Origin: SB11 sp964584305
GTDB taxonomy: Bacteria > Bacteroidota > Bacteroidia > UBA8524
DNA: 64,000 nt
Reading direction: 5' to 3'
Assembly: GCA_964584305.1 (NCBI GenBank)
Contig: CAZOZL010000003.1
Span: forward strand, 124,001-188,000
Made by a program: the position numbers and the translations under genes. The notes beneath the pieces are model-generated. The model was not told the DNA's origin and ran no database searches. It saw only the letters and a list, made by a program, of their open reading frames with translations. Of this stretch, positions 45,622 to 53,820 are shown piece by piece; position 1 is the stretch's first letter, and each line of letters begins with the position of its first letter.

Positions 45622-45651
45622 TTGCAATATTAATACGCAATAGTATATTTG
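45622..45651 (+). promoter_or_regulatory. Upstream promoter of the tandem pair (P1)
   Basis: TTG (45622-45624), exactly 19 bases, then TATATTTG (45644-45651). A perfect match to the primary sigma pattern. The tiny ORF at 45661 would begin about 5 bases after the transcription start. Confidence 0.65.
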
Positions 45652-45660
45652 TGGCGTTGA

Positions 45661-45717
45661 ATGGCTAACAAAAAAATAAAAAAGCAGTACAACAATGTAA
45701 TTTTTATACTTAACTAA
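45661..45717 (+). CDS. Possible 18-residue peptide between two promoters
   Basis: An ATG at 45661 gives a short basic peptide with the sequence MANKKIKKQYNNVIFILN before TAA. It would be nearly leaderless from the promoter at 45622-45651. It is too short to test by composition, has no homology that I can recognise, and no obvious ribosome-binding site is seen. It may be a small peptide, a leader, or a chance open frame. Confidence 0.25.
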   Translation: MANKKIKKQYNNVIFILN

Positions 45718-45721
45718 AGTA

Positions 45722-45751
45722 TTGTATTCTAAAAAATAAACTTTATATTTG
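45722..45751 (+). promoter_or_regulatory. Promoter of the PID-CTERM gene (P2)
   Basis: TTG (45722-45724), exactly 19 bases, then TATATTTG (45744-45751), the same sequence and spacing as P1, 100 bases downstream of it. The ATG is at 45756, so the transcript would be leaderless or nearly so. Confidence 0.7.
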
Positions 45752-45755
45752 CAGC

Positions 45756-45965
45756 ATGAACAAGTTTAAAATAATAGCTTCTATAAGCTTTATGTTCCTA
45801 ATTGTAGGACTAAGTACTGTAATGGCACAACCAGGACCAGGACCTGTTTTTAATCCAGTACCAATAGATGGCGGAATTACTCTATTATTGGCAGCAGGTG
45901 CTGCATACGGGGTTAAGAAAGCGGCGAAAGCACGCAAGGCTTCTGCAGAAGAAGAAACCAACTAA
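45756..45965 (+). CDS. Small PID-CTERM-like membrane protein
   Basis: This 69-residue protein has an N-terminal signal segment (IIASISFMFLIVGLSTVMAQ), a Pro/Gly linker, then PIDGGITLLLAAGAAYGVKK with a hydrophobic helix and a basic end (KAAKARKAS). That is the pattern of PID-CTERM sorting signals (Pro-Ile-Asp, hydrophobic helix, positive tail), which are thought to be handled by a dedicated sorting enzyme. No exosortase-like gene is in the window. The mature part would be very short. A terminator follows at 45996. Confidence 0.7.
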   Translation: MNKFKIIASISFMFLIVGLSTVMAQPGPGPVFNPVPIDGGITLLLAAGAAYGVKKAAKARKASAEEETN

Positions 45966-45995
45966 GATTTTACTCTAAGAATTTTTTACTATATG

Positions 45996-46031
45996 AAAGG
46001 GATGCAATAATATTGCAATCCCTTTTTTTTT
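45996..46031 (+). terminator. Rho-independent terminator
   Basis: AAAGGGATGCAAT and ATTGCAATCCCTTT form a stem with one bulged base, followed by a run of about nine T. It lies 31 bases after the PID-CTERM gene and isolates it from the MCE gene. Confidence 0.8.
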
Positions 46032-46150
46032 GTACCTAGCATATTATTTTTTTACCCCCCCTTCTTCAAAAAACAAACAAATAAGGTTACTGTTTACAAC
46101 TAAAAAATACCACTTCAGCTTAAAAAGCTACACATATTCTACTATTTAGC

Positions 46151-46158
46151 TAAATTTG
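46151..46158 (+). promoter_or_regulatory. -7 box TAAATTTG of the MCE/MlaD gene
   Basis: A perfect TAnnTTTG whose end overlaps the alternative TTG start. This placement favours GTG 46165 as the real start and suggests a leaderless or nearly leaderless mRNA. Confidence 0.5.
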
Positions 46159-46164
46159 CCTTAC

Positions 46165-47136
46165 GTGAAAGCTATAAAAGTATCAAACGAGACAAAAGTA
46201 GGCGCACTTACCGCCATTGCCATTACCGTATTGGTATTGGGCTATAATTTTTTAAAAGGTAAAGATTTATTTACCAGCACCAACACATATTATGCTATTT
46301 ATGATAGGGTTGACGGCTTGGCTGCATCAAACCCTGTTACCATAAATGGATATAGAATAGGGCAAGTAACCAAAGTGAGCCTTATAGCTGAAGATAGTAT
46401 GCGCCTTAAAGTTGCCTTTGAGGTAAATAGCGATATAAAGGTAGGCGATAGTGCTATTGCCAAAATATTTGATGCCGATTTATTTGGGTCAAAAGTGATG
46501 GAACTGGTTTTAAGAAGTTCACTCTCACAGCAAACACTTAAAAATGGAGACACCCTGATAGGTATGGTGCAACCCTCGCTCACAAGTTCTGTATCTGCCA
46601 TAATATCGCCTATAAAAAACAAAGCTGAGAATTTAATAGTGTCCTTAGACTCTGTTTTTGGAGGCGAAACAGGTGCTAAACTAAAAGGAACTATTGCCAA
46701 CCTTAATGCTATTACCAAAACTTTTAAAAGCACTTCAAAAAAACTTGATGGTATAGTAACAGCGCAGCAAAAACGCTTGGATGTGATTTTTGCAAACGTA
46801 CAATCGATAAGTACTAATCTTAAAAACAATAACGAGGCAATTACGGCTACCATTAACAATTTAAAAAGTGTGAGTGATACCTTAGCTGCTGTTGAAATAC
46901 AACAATTGGTTACCAATGCTAAAAAGGCTTTAGCCCAAGTAAACACCATTACCGAAAAAATTAATAGTGGTGAAGGAAGCCTTGGACTTTTAGTAAACGA
47001 TAAAGAACTGTATCAAAACTTAAATACTTCATCCGCTTCTTTAGATGCTTTATTGAAGGATATGAAAGAACACCCAAAACGGTATGTACATTTCTCTATT
47101 TTTGGGCGAAAGGATAAGAAAAAGGATAAAAAGTAA
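46165..47136 (+). CDS. MlaD-like MCE-domain protein
   Basis: This protein of about 323 residues has one N-terminal membrane helix (IAITVLVLGYNFL) and an MCE domain (about 37-115; YYAIYDRVDGLAASNPVTI, GYRIGQV), followed by a long helical or coiled part rich in Asn and Thr (about 150-300) and a basic tail. MlaD-like proteins form rings in inner-membrane lipid transport (Mla) complexes. I placed the start at GTG 46165, because a TAnnTTTG box overlaps the TTG at 46156 and MKAIKVSNETKVG is a common N-terminus in this group. No mlaE or mlaF gene is next to it. Confidence 0.88.
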   Translation: MKAIKVSNETKVGALTAIAITVLVLGYNFLKGKDLFTSTNTYYAIYDRVDGLAASNPVTINGYRIGQVTKVSLIAEDSMRLKVAFEVNSDIKVGDSAIAKIFDADLFGSKVMELVLRSSLSQQTLKNGDTLIGMVQPSLTSSVSAIISPIKNKAENLIVSLDSVFGGETGAKLKGTIANLNAITKTFKSTSKKLDGIVTAQQKRLDVIFANVQSISTNLKNNNEAITATINNLKSVSDTLAAVEIQQLVTNAKKALAQVNTITEKINSGEGSLGLLVNDKELYQNLNTSSASLDALLKDMKEHPKRYVHFSIFGRKDKKKDKK

Positions 47137-47169
47137 ATAACTGATAATCAATGTGCTATATTTTTTATA

Positions 47170-47405
47170 ACCTCACCCAATAAAGATACCATGTCCGTGC
47201 CCTTCGGGCATTTTCGTACAGCAGGTTTCAACCTACCACAATTCATAACCTTAACAAAAACTTTATGTATAGAATGGGCATTCATGCCAATTCCGTCTTT
47301 TTTAATATGGCAGCCGCACTAAACCAAGTTTAGCATGACTATTCTCCACCAAAGACTAAGAGCTAACGAGTACACTAATATTCAGTTATTTGCACAACTT
47401 ATTAT
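47170..47405 (+). repeat. Structured intergenic repeat, copy 5 (long form)
   Basis: Matches copy 2 along its whole length: CCTCACCCAATAAAGATACC, GTGCCCTTCGGGCA hairpin, GCAGGTTTCAACCTACC as a middle hairpin variant, CATAACCTTAACAAAAACT, ATAGAATGGGCATTCATGCC, then TTTAATATGGCAGCCGCACT, AACCAAGTTTAGCATGAC and TAATATTCAGTTATTTGCAC. It fills most of the 304-base gap between the MCE gene and the DUF2279-like gene. Confidence 0.75.
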
Positions 47406-47440
47406 TGTACTATGTAAAATTATATTTTAGCAAAAATTGA

Positions 47441-48304
47441 TTAATAATACAGCCAATGGAAAACCACGCCCCGCTCACTAATTTCTATTGTTGGGAAAGG
47501 GGTTTTAATAATATTAAGGGGAAATAAGACACGTTGCCACCACTTGTTTTTAATAAAGACTGTAAAATTTATGTCGAACGATATAAATAACTGTCGGTAA
47601 CGGGTTACGTTACTAAAATCATGGGTTATGCCTTCTTTATCTGCCCAAATATTATCATGTCCGCCATACATTCCCTCGCCTCCATAGCCAATACTTAAAA
47701 ATAACCAGCGGGGCAGCAATTTTCGTCCAAAAAGTTTATTAATATCAATAGTAAGCCAATAGGTTTGCCCATTATAATCTTTTAGTGAATTTTTAATTAA
47801 ATCACTCCCAAACATATCGGGGCGGGCAATGGCATACATAGTTTGGTGAAAACTAAACTGCGGCAACGCAATTATCCCCTTGCACCCCACTACTTGAAAA
47901 TAAATAAATAGCGAACCCAGCAAATTTGCTATCATATCTCCTGTTGAAAATCCCCATGCTTCTGAAAAACCATCCAGCACCTCTACAGGAATTAGTACAA
48001 TTGTGCTGACAAAAAAGCCATACAATGCAGCTTTTTTCACACTGAATCCTGCCCAAAAAAATATAAGTGTAGGTATAACTACTGAGTGAGTGTGTACTAC
48101 AAAATGTCCTACCTTGTCCATTTGCAACCACTCGCCCCAATCATTAAAAAAATGAAAAGGTACTTGCGGGCTATTGCTATACCAAAGCCACCACAAAAAA
48201 AATGCCCACAAAGGATATGCAATAGCCAATATACCCAAGAAACCTTTTGCCCTATTTGGGTTAAAATCTTCTTGCGGCTCAAAATAACTATCGGGCAGTA
48301 GCAT
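47441..48304 (-). CDS. DUF2279-like membrane protein
   Basis: This 287-residue protein begins with three or four hydrophobic segments and has NDWGEWLQMDKVGHFVVH, which fits the DUF2279 motif (Asp-Lys-x-Gly-His). The C-terminal half is a soluble, beta-rich region without a recognised domain. The function of DUF2279 proteins is unknown; some relatives are lipoproteins, but this one has no lipobox. A box TATTTTTG only 5 bases before the ATG suggests a leaderless transcript. Confidence 0.65.
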   Translation of the reverse strand: MLLPDSYFEPQEDFNPNRAKGFLGILAIAYPLWAFFLWWLWYSNSPQVPFHFFNDWGEWLQMDKVGHFVVHTHSVVIPTLIFFWAGFSVKKAALYGFFVSTIVLIPVEVLDGFSEAWGFSTGDMIANLLGSLFIYFQVVGCKGIIALPQFSFHQTMYAIARPDMFGSDLIKNSLKDYNGQTYWLTIDINKLFGRKLLPRWLFLSIGYGGEGMYGGHDNIWADKEGITHDFSNVTRYRQLFISFDINFTVFIKNKWWQRVLFPLNIIKTPFPTIEISERGVVFHWLYY

Positions 48305-48309
48305 TGGCT

Positions 48310-48317
48310 CAAAAATA
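48310..48317 (-). promoter_or_regulatory. -7 box TATTTTTG before the DUF2279-like gene
   Basis: A perfect TAnnTTTG on the minus strand ending only 5 bases before the start codon. No clear -33 element. Confidence 0.4.
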
Positions 48318-48506
48318 CCCTACCTATGGTGAAATATGAAATATTAAATTTTGATTTTAAAAAAGCTATTGTATTACGTCCTCTCGTTTTGAAATTTATC
48401 GGGATTTGAAAGTTTTTTATTTAAAACAGAGCAACCGATGCTTTTTATACAAAGTTTACCTAAATAGAGGGGTTCAGTCGGGTAGGATTTCCGTCAGAAA
48501 AAGCTA

Positions 48507-49571
48507 TTAACGAGCATTTGCTATGGCTATTTGCTGTGCTGTAAGCTCCGCAAAGCGAGTAAAGGCTTGCGCTGTTGGGGCATCTTTTTGTTGTATGGGT
48601 ATGCCTTCGTCGCCTGCTTCGCGTATGGTTTGCACTATGGGTATTTCGCCTAAAAATGCTACGCCGTTTTGTTGTGCCAGTTGTTTGCCACCATCTTTAC
48701 CAAAAATGTAGTATTTTTTTGTCTCATCATCAGGCGGAACAAAGTATGCCATGTTCTCTACCACTCCAAGCACAGGCAGTGTTATACCTTGTATGCTAAA
48801 CATACTTATTGCTTTGCGTGCATCAGCCAGTGCAACCTCTTGCGGGGTGGTTACCATTACTACACCCGTTACGGGTACTATTTGTGCCATAGTAAGGTGT
48901 ATATCTCCAGTACCAGGGGGTAAATCAATAATTAAATAATCTAATTCGCCCCATTCTACATCGTTTACAAACTGGCGCATAGCTGATGATATCATAGGAC
49001 CACGCCAAACTACGGCTTGGTCTTGTTTTACCATAAAACCAATAGACAGTAGCTTGATACCATATTTAGTAATAGGTAGCATTATACTTTTGCCTTTTAC
49101 TTCTTTGCTATCGGGTACTTGATTTTGGCAACCAAATAGGGTAGGTACTGATGGACCATAAATATCTGCATCTAATAGTCCTACTTTTGCGCCTTCGGCA
49201 GAAAGTGCTAAGGCTAAATTTGCCGCAACGGTAGATTTGCCTACCCCACCTTTGCCTGATGCTACTGCTATTATATTTTTTACTTGTGGTAGTACACTTG
49301 CGCCATTGCGCTGTGTGTTTACGTTTGCTGTCATGTTTATTTCAACACGTATATCTTTAGCAATAAAATGCTGTATGGCATTTACACAGGCATTATGTAT
49401 TAAATCTTTTAGTGGACAGGCGGGGGTGGTAAGCACTACCGAAAATGATACTTTTTGCCCATCAATGGCAATATCCCTAATCATATTAAGGGTTACTAAA
49501 TCTTTTTGCAAATCGGGGTCTTGTACATGGCTAAGTGCTGTTAGTACTTGCTCGCTGGTTATTTCACTCAT
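48507..49571 (-). CDS. Mrp/ApbC-family P-loop ATPase (iron-sulfur carrier type)
   Basis: This 354-residue protein has an N-terminal MIP18/DUF59-like domain (ITSEQVLTALSHVQDPDL ... TTPACPLKDLIH) and an Mrp ATPase domain with AVASGKGGVGKSTVAANLA (about 105-123) and later LIIDLPPGTGDIHLT. Relatives load [4Fe-4S] clusters on target proteins. The CxxC motif that many ApbC proteins have near VENM is not present here (VENMAYFVPPDDETKKYY), so metal handling may differ; similar forms are known to me in Bacteroidota. Confidence 0.87.
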   Translation of the reverse strand: MSEITSEQVLTALSHVQDPDLQKDLVTLNMIRDIAIDGQKVSFSVVLTTPACPLKDLIHNACVNAIQHFIAKDIRVEINMTANVNTQRNGASVLPQVKNIIAVASGKGGVGKSTVAANLALALSAEGAKVGLLDADIYGPSVPTLFGCQNQVPDSKEVKGKSIMLPITKYGIKLLSIGFMVKQDQAVVWRGPMISSAMRQFVNDVEWGELDYLIIDLPPGTGDIHLTMAQIVPVTGVVMVTTPQEVALADARKAISMFSIQGITLPVLGVVENMAYFVPPDDETKKYYIFGKDGGKQLAQQNGVAFLGEIPIVQTIREAGDEGIPIQQKDAPTAQAFTRFAELTAQQIAIANAR

Positions 49572-49604
49572 ATCTGTGGCTAAAAATACTTGTTTTTAGT
49601 ATTG

Positions 49605-49612
49605 CAAAAGTA
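49605..49612 (-). promoter_or_regulatory. -7 box TACTTTTG of the Mrp/ApbC gene
   Basis: A perfect TAnnTTTG on the minus strand, 33 bases before the start. Confidence 0.45.
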
Positions 49613-49635
49613 GTGGTTATATAGCATTGGATAAA

Positions 49636-49671
49636 CAAAAAAAAGTCCTCACCTTGTAAGGTTAAAGGACT
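49636..49671 (-). terminator. Rho-independent terminator of the stress-protein gene
   Basis: On the minus strand AGTCCT and AGGACT form a stem with a second inner stem (ACCTT/AAGGT), followed by eight or more T. It lies just downstream of the universal stress protein gene stop. Confidence 0.8.
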
Positions 49672-49692
49672 ATTAAGTATTATATAGCATTT

Positions 49693-50514
49693 TTACTTGT
49701 AATAGGTAAGCACAGGTATATGGCAATGGTTCACCATTTTTTTTGTTAAACTGCTATGAAAAAGTTTGTCAAAAAAACTGCGCTGGTGCTTGGCTAATGC
49801 TAATATATCGCAGGGCATTTTTTCTATAAATTCTTCAATAGCAGCTTTAGTATTATCATTATTAATTTGGTGGTAGGATAATAATGGATAATTTGCTGCT
49901 TCTTTAATACTTTTAAACATTTTATCGGGCTGGCTATGTGTAAAGTGCATCTCACTATTATGCACATGAAGCACATGGAAATTACTATCAAATAGCGTTG
50001 CTAAATCAAGCATTTTGTTAATCACTGTACTATCATTTTTCTCTAAATCACTTGCATAAACAATGTCTTTTGTTCCAAATACTTCCATTTCATCGGGGAT
50101 ACTGAGTACAGGTATTTTACTTTTTTCTACTATTCCCGCAGCATTAGAGCCAAACAATACCTCTTGCATTCCAGTAGAGCCTGTTGTCCCTATTACTATA
50201 AGGTCTATATTGTTTGCCTTTGAAAAGCTTAAAATTTCGTCAACAGCAAAGCCCATTTTTACGTGTATTTCTGGTTCCATGCCTTCTAACTCTAAAGAAA
50301 GTTTTGCTAAATTTTGCTGCGCATCCTTTTTAGCTGTGTCCGTAATATCTGTAATAGTGTCGGCAGGTGTATAGGGGTCTATTGTGGGTATATGCACCAC
50401 GTTTAGTAAATGTACTTTTGCCCCTGCTTTTTTTGCAATTTCTACGGCTACTTTCGCCGCACTTTTAGCAACCTCTGAAAAATCTGTGGGTACTAATATG
50501 TTTTTAATGCTCAT
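49693..50514 (-). CDS. Tandem-domain universal stress protein
   Basis: This 273-residue protein has two UspA domains. The first (about 2-145) has VPTDFSEVAKSAAKVA and the ATP-binding pattern G-x2-G-x9-G-S in GTTGSTGMQEVLFGSNA. The second (about 150-273) has VYASDLEKNDSTVINKMLD but lacks that pattern. Such tandem proteins are common in Bacteroidota and act in stress responses or in sensing of nucleotides. The gene is in a single-gene unit ending at its own terminator. Its induction is not visible, although a weak TAACTTTA box lies upstream. Confidence 0.92.
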   Translation of the reverse strand: MSIKNILVPTDFSEVAKSAAKVAVEIAKKAGAKVHLLNVVHIPTIDPYTPADTITDITDTAKKDAQQNLAKLSLELEGMEPEIHVKMGFAVDEILSFSKANNIDLIVIGTTGSTGMQEVLFGSNAAGIVEKSKIPVLSIPDEMEVFGTKDIVYASDLEKNDSTVINKMLDLATLFDSNFHVLHVHNSEMHFTHSQPDKMFKSIKEAANYPLLSYHQINNDNTKAAIEEFIEKMPCDILALAKHQRSFFDKLFHSSLTKKMVNHCHIPVLTYYK

Positions 50515-50651
50515 TTTGGGTGTTGGTTTAAAATTTGTGCTGTAAAGTTACTAAATCTGCTTGAGAAGATAAATGACTTTTATCATATAGTAGCCTGTTT
50601 TTTAATGGGCTAATAATTTCCTGCTCTACTTTTTGTTTCGGCATTTAGTCG

Positions 50652-50659
50652 TACGTTTG
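50652..50659 (+). promoter_or_regulatory. Candidate groESL promoter -7 box (TACGTTTG)
   Basis: A perfect TAnnTTTG at about 149 bases before groES. A TTTG lies 16 bases upstream, a little shorter than usual. No CIRCE element (TTAGCACTC-N9-GAGTGCTAA) is present. Confidence 0.35.
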
Positions 50660-50676
50660 CAGACCTATTCACCATA

Positions 50677-50740
50677 AAACTGCCAAAATTACAGCCCATA
50701 TATTTATCCTTTGTCAGGTTTATTGAAATGGTGGCAGTTT
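50677..50740. promoter_or_regulatory. Long-range inverted repeat upstream of groES
   Basis: AAACTGCCA (50677-50685) and TGGCAGTTT (50732-50740) are perfect inverted copies separated by 46 bases, inside the probable leader region. It could be a regulator site or an RNA fold, or chance. Confidence 0.35.
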
Positions 50741-50807
50741 ACAGGCAATGGCACAAAAGGTGATAATGGAGTATTTGTATAAAATTTAATTTTAAAAAAT
50801 CTAAAAA

Positions 50808-51083
50808 ATGTCTTTAAACGTAAAACCAATAGCAGACAGAGTTCTGGTAGAGCCTGCTGCGGCTGAAGAAAAAACGGCAAGCGGTATTTTTATACCCGAT
50901 ACTGCAAAAGAAAAGCCTCAACGTGGAACTGTTGTTGCCGTAGGAACGGGGAAAAAAGATGAGCCTATGACTGTGAAAGCAGGCGATACAGTATTGTATG
51001 GCAAATATGGTGGTACTGAAATAACCATTGAAGGTACAGACTACCTTATTATGAAAGAAAGCGATATTTACGCAATTGTGTAA
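50808..51083 (+). CDS. groES: Co-chaperonin GroES
   Basis: GroES is the lid of the GroEL folding chamber. The 91-residue protein has the family pattern: KPIADRVLVEP at the start, the mobile loop region EEKTASGIFIPDTAKEKPQR, then GDTVLYGKYGGTEI and a final MKESDIYAIV. It is 53 bases upstream of groEL in the same operon. Confidence 0.97.
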   Translation: MSLNVKPIADRVLVEPAAAEEKTASGIFIPDTAKEKPQRGTVVAVGTGKKDEPMTVKAGDTVLYGKYGGTEITIEGTDYLIMKESDIYAIV

Positions 51084-51136
51084 TCTGATTTTTTATAATC
51101 AAATCAAAATTTAATCAAACTTAGTTAAAAAATATT

Positions 51137-52780
51137 ATGGCAAAACAAGTATTGTTCAACGTGGATGCCCGCGACGGTCTGAAACGTGGTGTTGATGCAT
51201 TAGCCAATGCGGTTAAAGTTACTTTAGGTCCAAAAGGACGTAATGTAGTTATAGATAGAAAATTTGGCTCGCCTACCATTACTAAAGATGGTGTTTCTGT
51301 AGCAAAGGAAGTAGAATTAGAAGATCCTATTGAAAATATGGGTGCGCAAATGTTGAAAGAAGTAGCAAACAAAACCGCTGATATAGCTGGTGATGGAACT
51401 ACTACTGCAACTGTATTGGCGCAAGCAATTGTTACCGCAGGTTTGAAAAACGTTGCCGCAGGTGCTAACCCAATGGACTTGAAACGTGGTATTGACAAAG
51501 CAGTAACAAAAGTGGTTGCAAACCTTAAAGAACAAAGCAAAGAAGTAGGTAGCGATAACAAAAAAATTGAACAAGTAGCCACAGTTTCAGCAAATAACGA
51601 TGAAGTTATTGGTGCATTGATAGCTGATGCTATGAAAAAAGTAGGTAAAGATGGTGTAATAACCGTTGAAGAAGCTAAAGGTACTGAAACTGAAGTGAAA
51701 ACCGTTGACGGTATGCAGTTTGACCGTGGTTATCTTTCTCCCTATTTTGTTACCAATCCTGAAAAAATGGATACCGAGCTTGAAACTCCTTATATTCTTA
51801 TTTATGATAAGAAAATATCAAACATGAAGGAACTATTGCCCGTGCTTGAGCCAGTTGCTCAAAGCGGCAAGCCTTTATTAATTATTGCTGAAGATGTTGA
51901 TGGCGAAGCATTGGCTACATTGGTAGTAAACAAACTACGTGGCTCGCTTAAAATAGCGGCAGTAAAAGCCCCAGGGTTTGGCGATCGTAGAAAAGCAATG
52001 TTAGAAGATATAGCAATACTTACCGGCGGAACTGTTATTAGCGAAGAGCGTGGTTTTAAATTAGACAATACCACCATTGATATGTTAGGTACTGCTGAGA
52101 AGGTGAGTATTGATAAAGATAATACTACACTAATTAATGGTGCTGGTAGCGAAGAGAATATTAAGGCTCGTATTGGTCAGATAAAAGCACAAATAGAAAC
52201 TACCACCAGCGACTATGATAAAGAAAAGTTGCAAGAGCGTTTAGCCAAGCTAAGCGGAGGTGTAGCGGTATTGTATATTGGTGCTGCATCAGAAGTGGAG
52301 ATGAAAGAGAAAAAAGACCGTGTGGATGATGCCTTGCACGCAACACGTGCTGCCGTAGAAGAAGGTATAGTTGCAGGTGGTGGAGTTGCATATATCAGAG
52401 CCATTGAGGCTTTGGACGGTATGAAAGGCATAAATGCCGATGAAACTACTGGAGTGCAAATAGTGAAACGTGCTATTGAAGAGCCATTGCGCCAAATTGT
52501 TGCCAATGCTGGTGGCGAAGGCTCAATTATAGTACAGAAAGTACGTGAAGGTAAAAATGACTTTGGATATAATGCACGCACAGAAGTTTATGAAAACTTA
52601 ATTGGTGCGGGTGTTATAGACCCTACTAAAGTAGCGCGCGTAGCATTAGAAAATGCAGCATCAGTATCAAGTATGTTGCTTACTACCGAGTGCCTACTGG
52701 TAGATATTAAAGAACCAGCCGCCGCAGCCCCTGCTATGCCAGGTGGTGGAATGCCAGGCGGTATGGATGGTATGTACTAA
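51137..52780 (+). CDS. groEL: Chaperonin GroEL
   Basis: GroEL forms the 14-mer folding chamber with ATPase activity. In 547 residues I see the start VLFNVDARDGLKRGVDALANAVKVTLGPKG, broken here only by its usual length; the ATP site GDGTTTATVLAQAI, the motif KAPGFGDRRKAMLEDIA, and the flexible end PGGGMPGGMDGMY. It is followed by a strong terminator. The gene is unremarkable, and all long antisense frames within it are shadows. Confidence 0.98.
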   Translation: MAKQVLFNVDARDGLKRGVDALANAVKVTLGPKGRNVVIDRKFGSPTITKDGVSVAKEVELEDPIENMGAQMLKEVANKTADIAGDGTTTATVLAQAIVTAGLKNVAAGANPMDLKRGIDKAVTKVVANLKEQSKEVGSDNKKIEQVATVSANNDEVIGALIADAMKKVGKDGVITVEEAKGTETEVKTVDGMQFDRGYLSPYFVTNPEKMDTELETPYILIYDKKISNMKELLPVLEPVAQSGKPLLIIAEDVDGEALATLVVNKLRGSLKIAAVKAPGFGDRRKAMLEDIAILTGGTVISEERGFKLDNTTIDMLGTAEKVSIDKDNTTLINGAGSEENIKARIGQIKAQIETTTSDYDKEKLQERLAKLSGGVAVLYIGAASEVEMKEKKDRVDDALHATRAAVEEGIVAGGGVAYIRAIEALDGMKGINADETTGVQIVKRAIEEPLRQIVANAGGEGSIIVQKVREGKNDFGYNARTEVYENLIGAGVIDPTKVARVALENAASVSSMLLTTECLLVDIKEPAAAAPAMPGGGMPGGMDGMY

Positions 52781-52808
52781 TATATAATACCCTTTAGAGG
52801 TATAAATG

Positions 52809-52835
52809 AAAAAGCCCCGCAATGCGGGGCTTTTT
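52809..52835 (+). terminator. groESL terminator
   Basis: Perfect stem AAAAAGCCCCGC and GCGGGGCTTTTT with a 3-base loop, 29 bases after groEL. Confidence 0.9.
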
Positions 52836-52972
52836 CTATTTTGTTCCGTATTATAATTCTAAAATAACCAGTGTATTTTTTTGTGAACGTGAGTAAAAGC
52901 TATTTTTTTTATATCTAACTTATATTAAATAATGGCTTTTCGCTATAATCCTTTTATTTTGCCCGTGCAATT

Positions 52973-53719
52973 ATGATTTTAACTACTGAAATTAACGGTA
53001 AAAAAATTGCTTTCAACTCAAAACAAGGAGTGGAGCTCACCCTGCCCGTGCAGCAAGGCATTAATACTGTAAATGCGTATTATATACCCGATGCTAAAAT
53101 TGCCCCTATAAAAGTGGGCAACTTTGTGGGTGATGTAACGCAAGGCGGCGGCTGCAACTGTGAAAATATAACGTTTAATGCACATGGAAATGGCACACAT
53201 ACCGAGTGCGTGGGGCATATAAGCGAAAAACGGATAGCCTTGCACCACTGCCTAAAAGAGTTTTTGTTTGTAGCGGAGTTAATCACCGTTATACCCACAT
53301 TAATGGATAATGGGGATAGGCTTATCATGTTAGAAACTTTAAAAAATGTGAAAATGCACCAGCACTCCGCCGTTATTATACGGACTGTACCCAACCACGA
53401 GAATAAAAAAACCAAAAGATATAGCGGTACAAACCCCACATATTTATCCGTTGAGGCTATGGAGTGGTTACGAGATAGCGGAGTTGAGCATTTGCTTATT
53501 GACACCCCATCAGTAGATAAAGAAGAGGATAAAGGCACATTAGCTGCCCACCGTGCTTTTTGGAATTACCCCGAAAATACACGCATAGATTGTACTATTA
53601 CCGAACTGATTTATGCCCCCAATACTATAAAAGATGGAGAGTATATATTAAATATTTTGGTAGCAGCGTTTGATAGTGATGCCAGCCCATCACGCATTAT
53701 TCTTTATCCCTTTGTGTAG
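52973..53719 (+). CDS. Cyclase-family metal-dependent hydrolase
   Basis: This 248-residue protein belongs to the cyclase/kynurenine-formamidase superfamily, defined by HxGTHxD-type metal ligands, seen here as HGNGTHTECVGHI (about 73-85). Further conserved parts are RTVPNHENKK, YLSVEAMEWLRDSGVEHLLIDTPSVD (about 160-185), and FWNYPENTRIDCTITELIYAP. The residue after the motif is Glu-Cys where the classical form has Asp. It may hydrolyse an amide or ester, but the substrate is unknown. No other tryptophan-degradation gene is nearby. Confidence 0.82.
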   Translation: MILTTEINGKKIAFNSKQGVELTLPVQQGINTVNAYYIPDAKIAPIKVGNFVGDVTQGGGCNCENITFNAHGNGTHTECVGHISEKRIALHHCLKEFLFVAELITVIPTLMDNGDRLIMLETLKNVKMHQHSAVIIRTVPNHENKKTKRYSGTNPTYLSVEAMEWLRDSGVEHLLIDTPSVDKEEDKGTLAAHRAFWNYPENTRIDCTITELIYAPNTIKDGEYILNILVAAFDSDASPSRIILYPFV

Positions 53720-53820
53720 CTACTAAGGGGTATATATCTTTTAAAACTAACAACTTATCGAAAAAAGAATACTTACAGATAATACAATTTTTAAATTTGA
53801 TCAATTAAAATTATAGAAAT

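Noticed and set aside
50515..50807. A CIRCE or HrcA site before groESL
   Set aside because: No TTAGCACTC-N9-GAGTGCTAA-like element is present.
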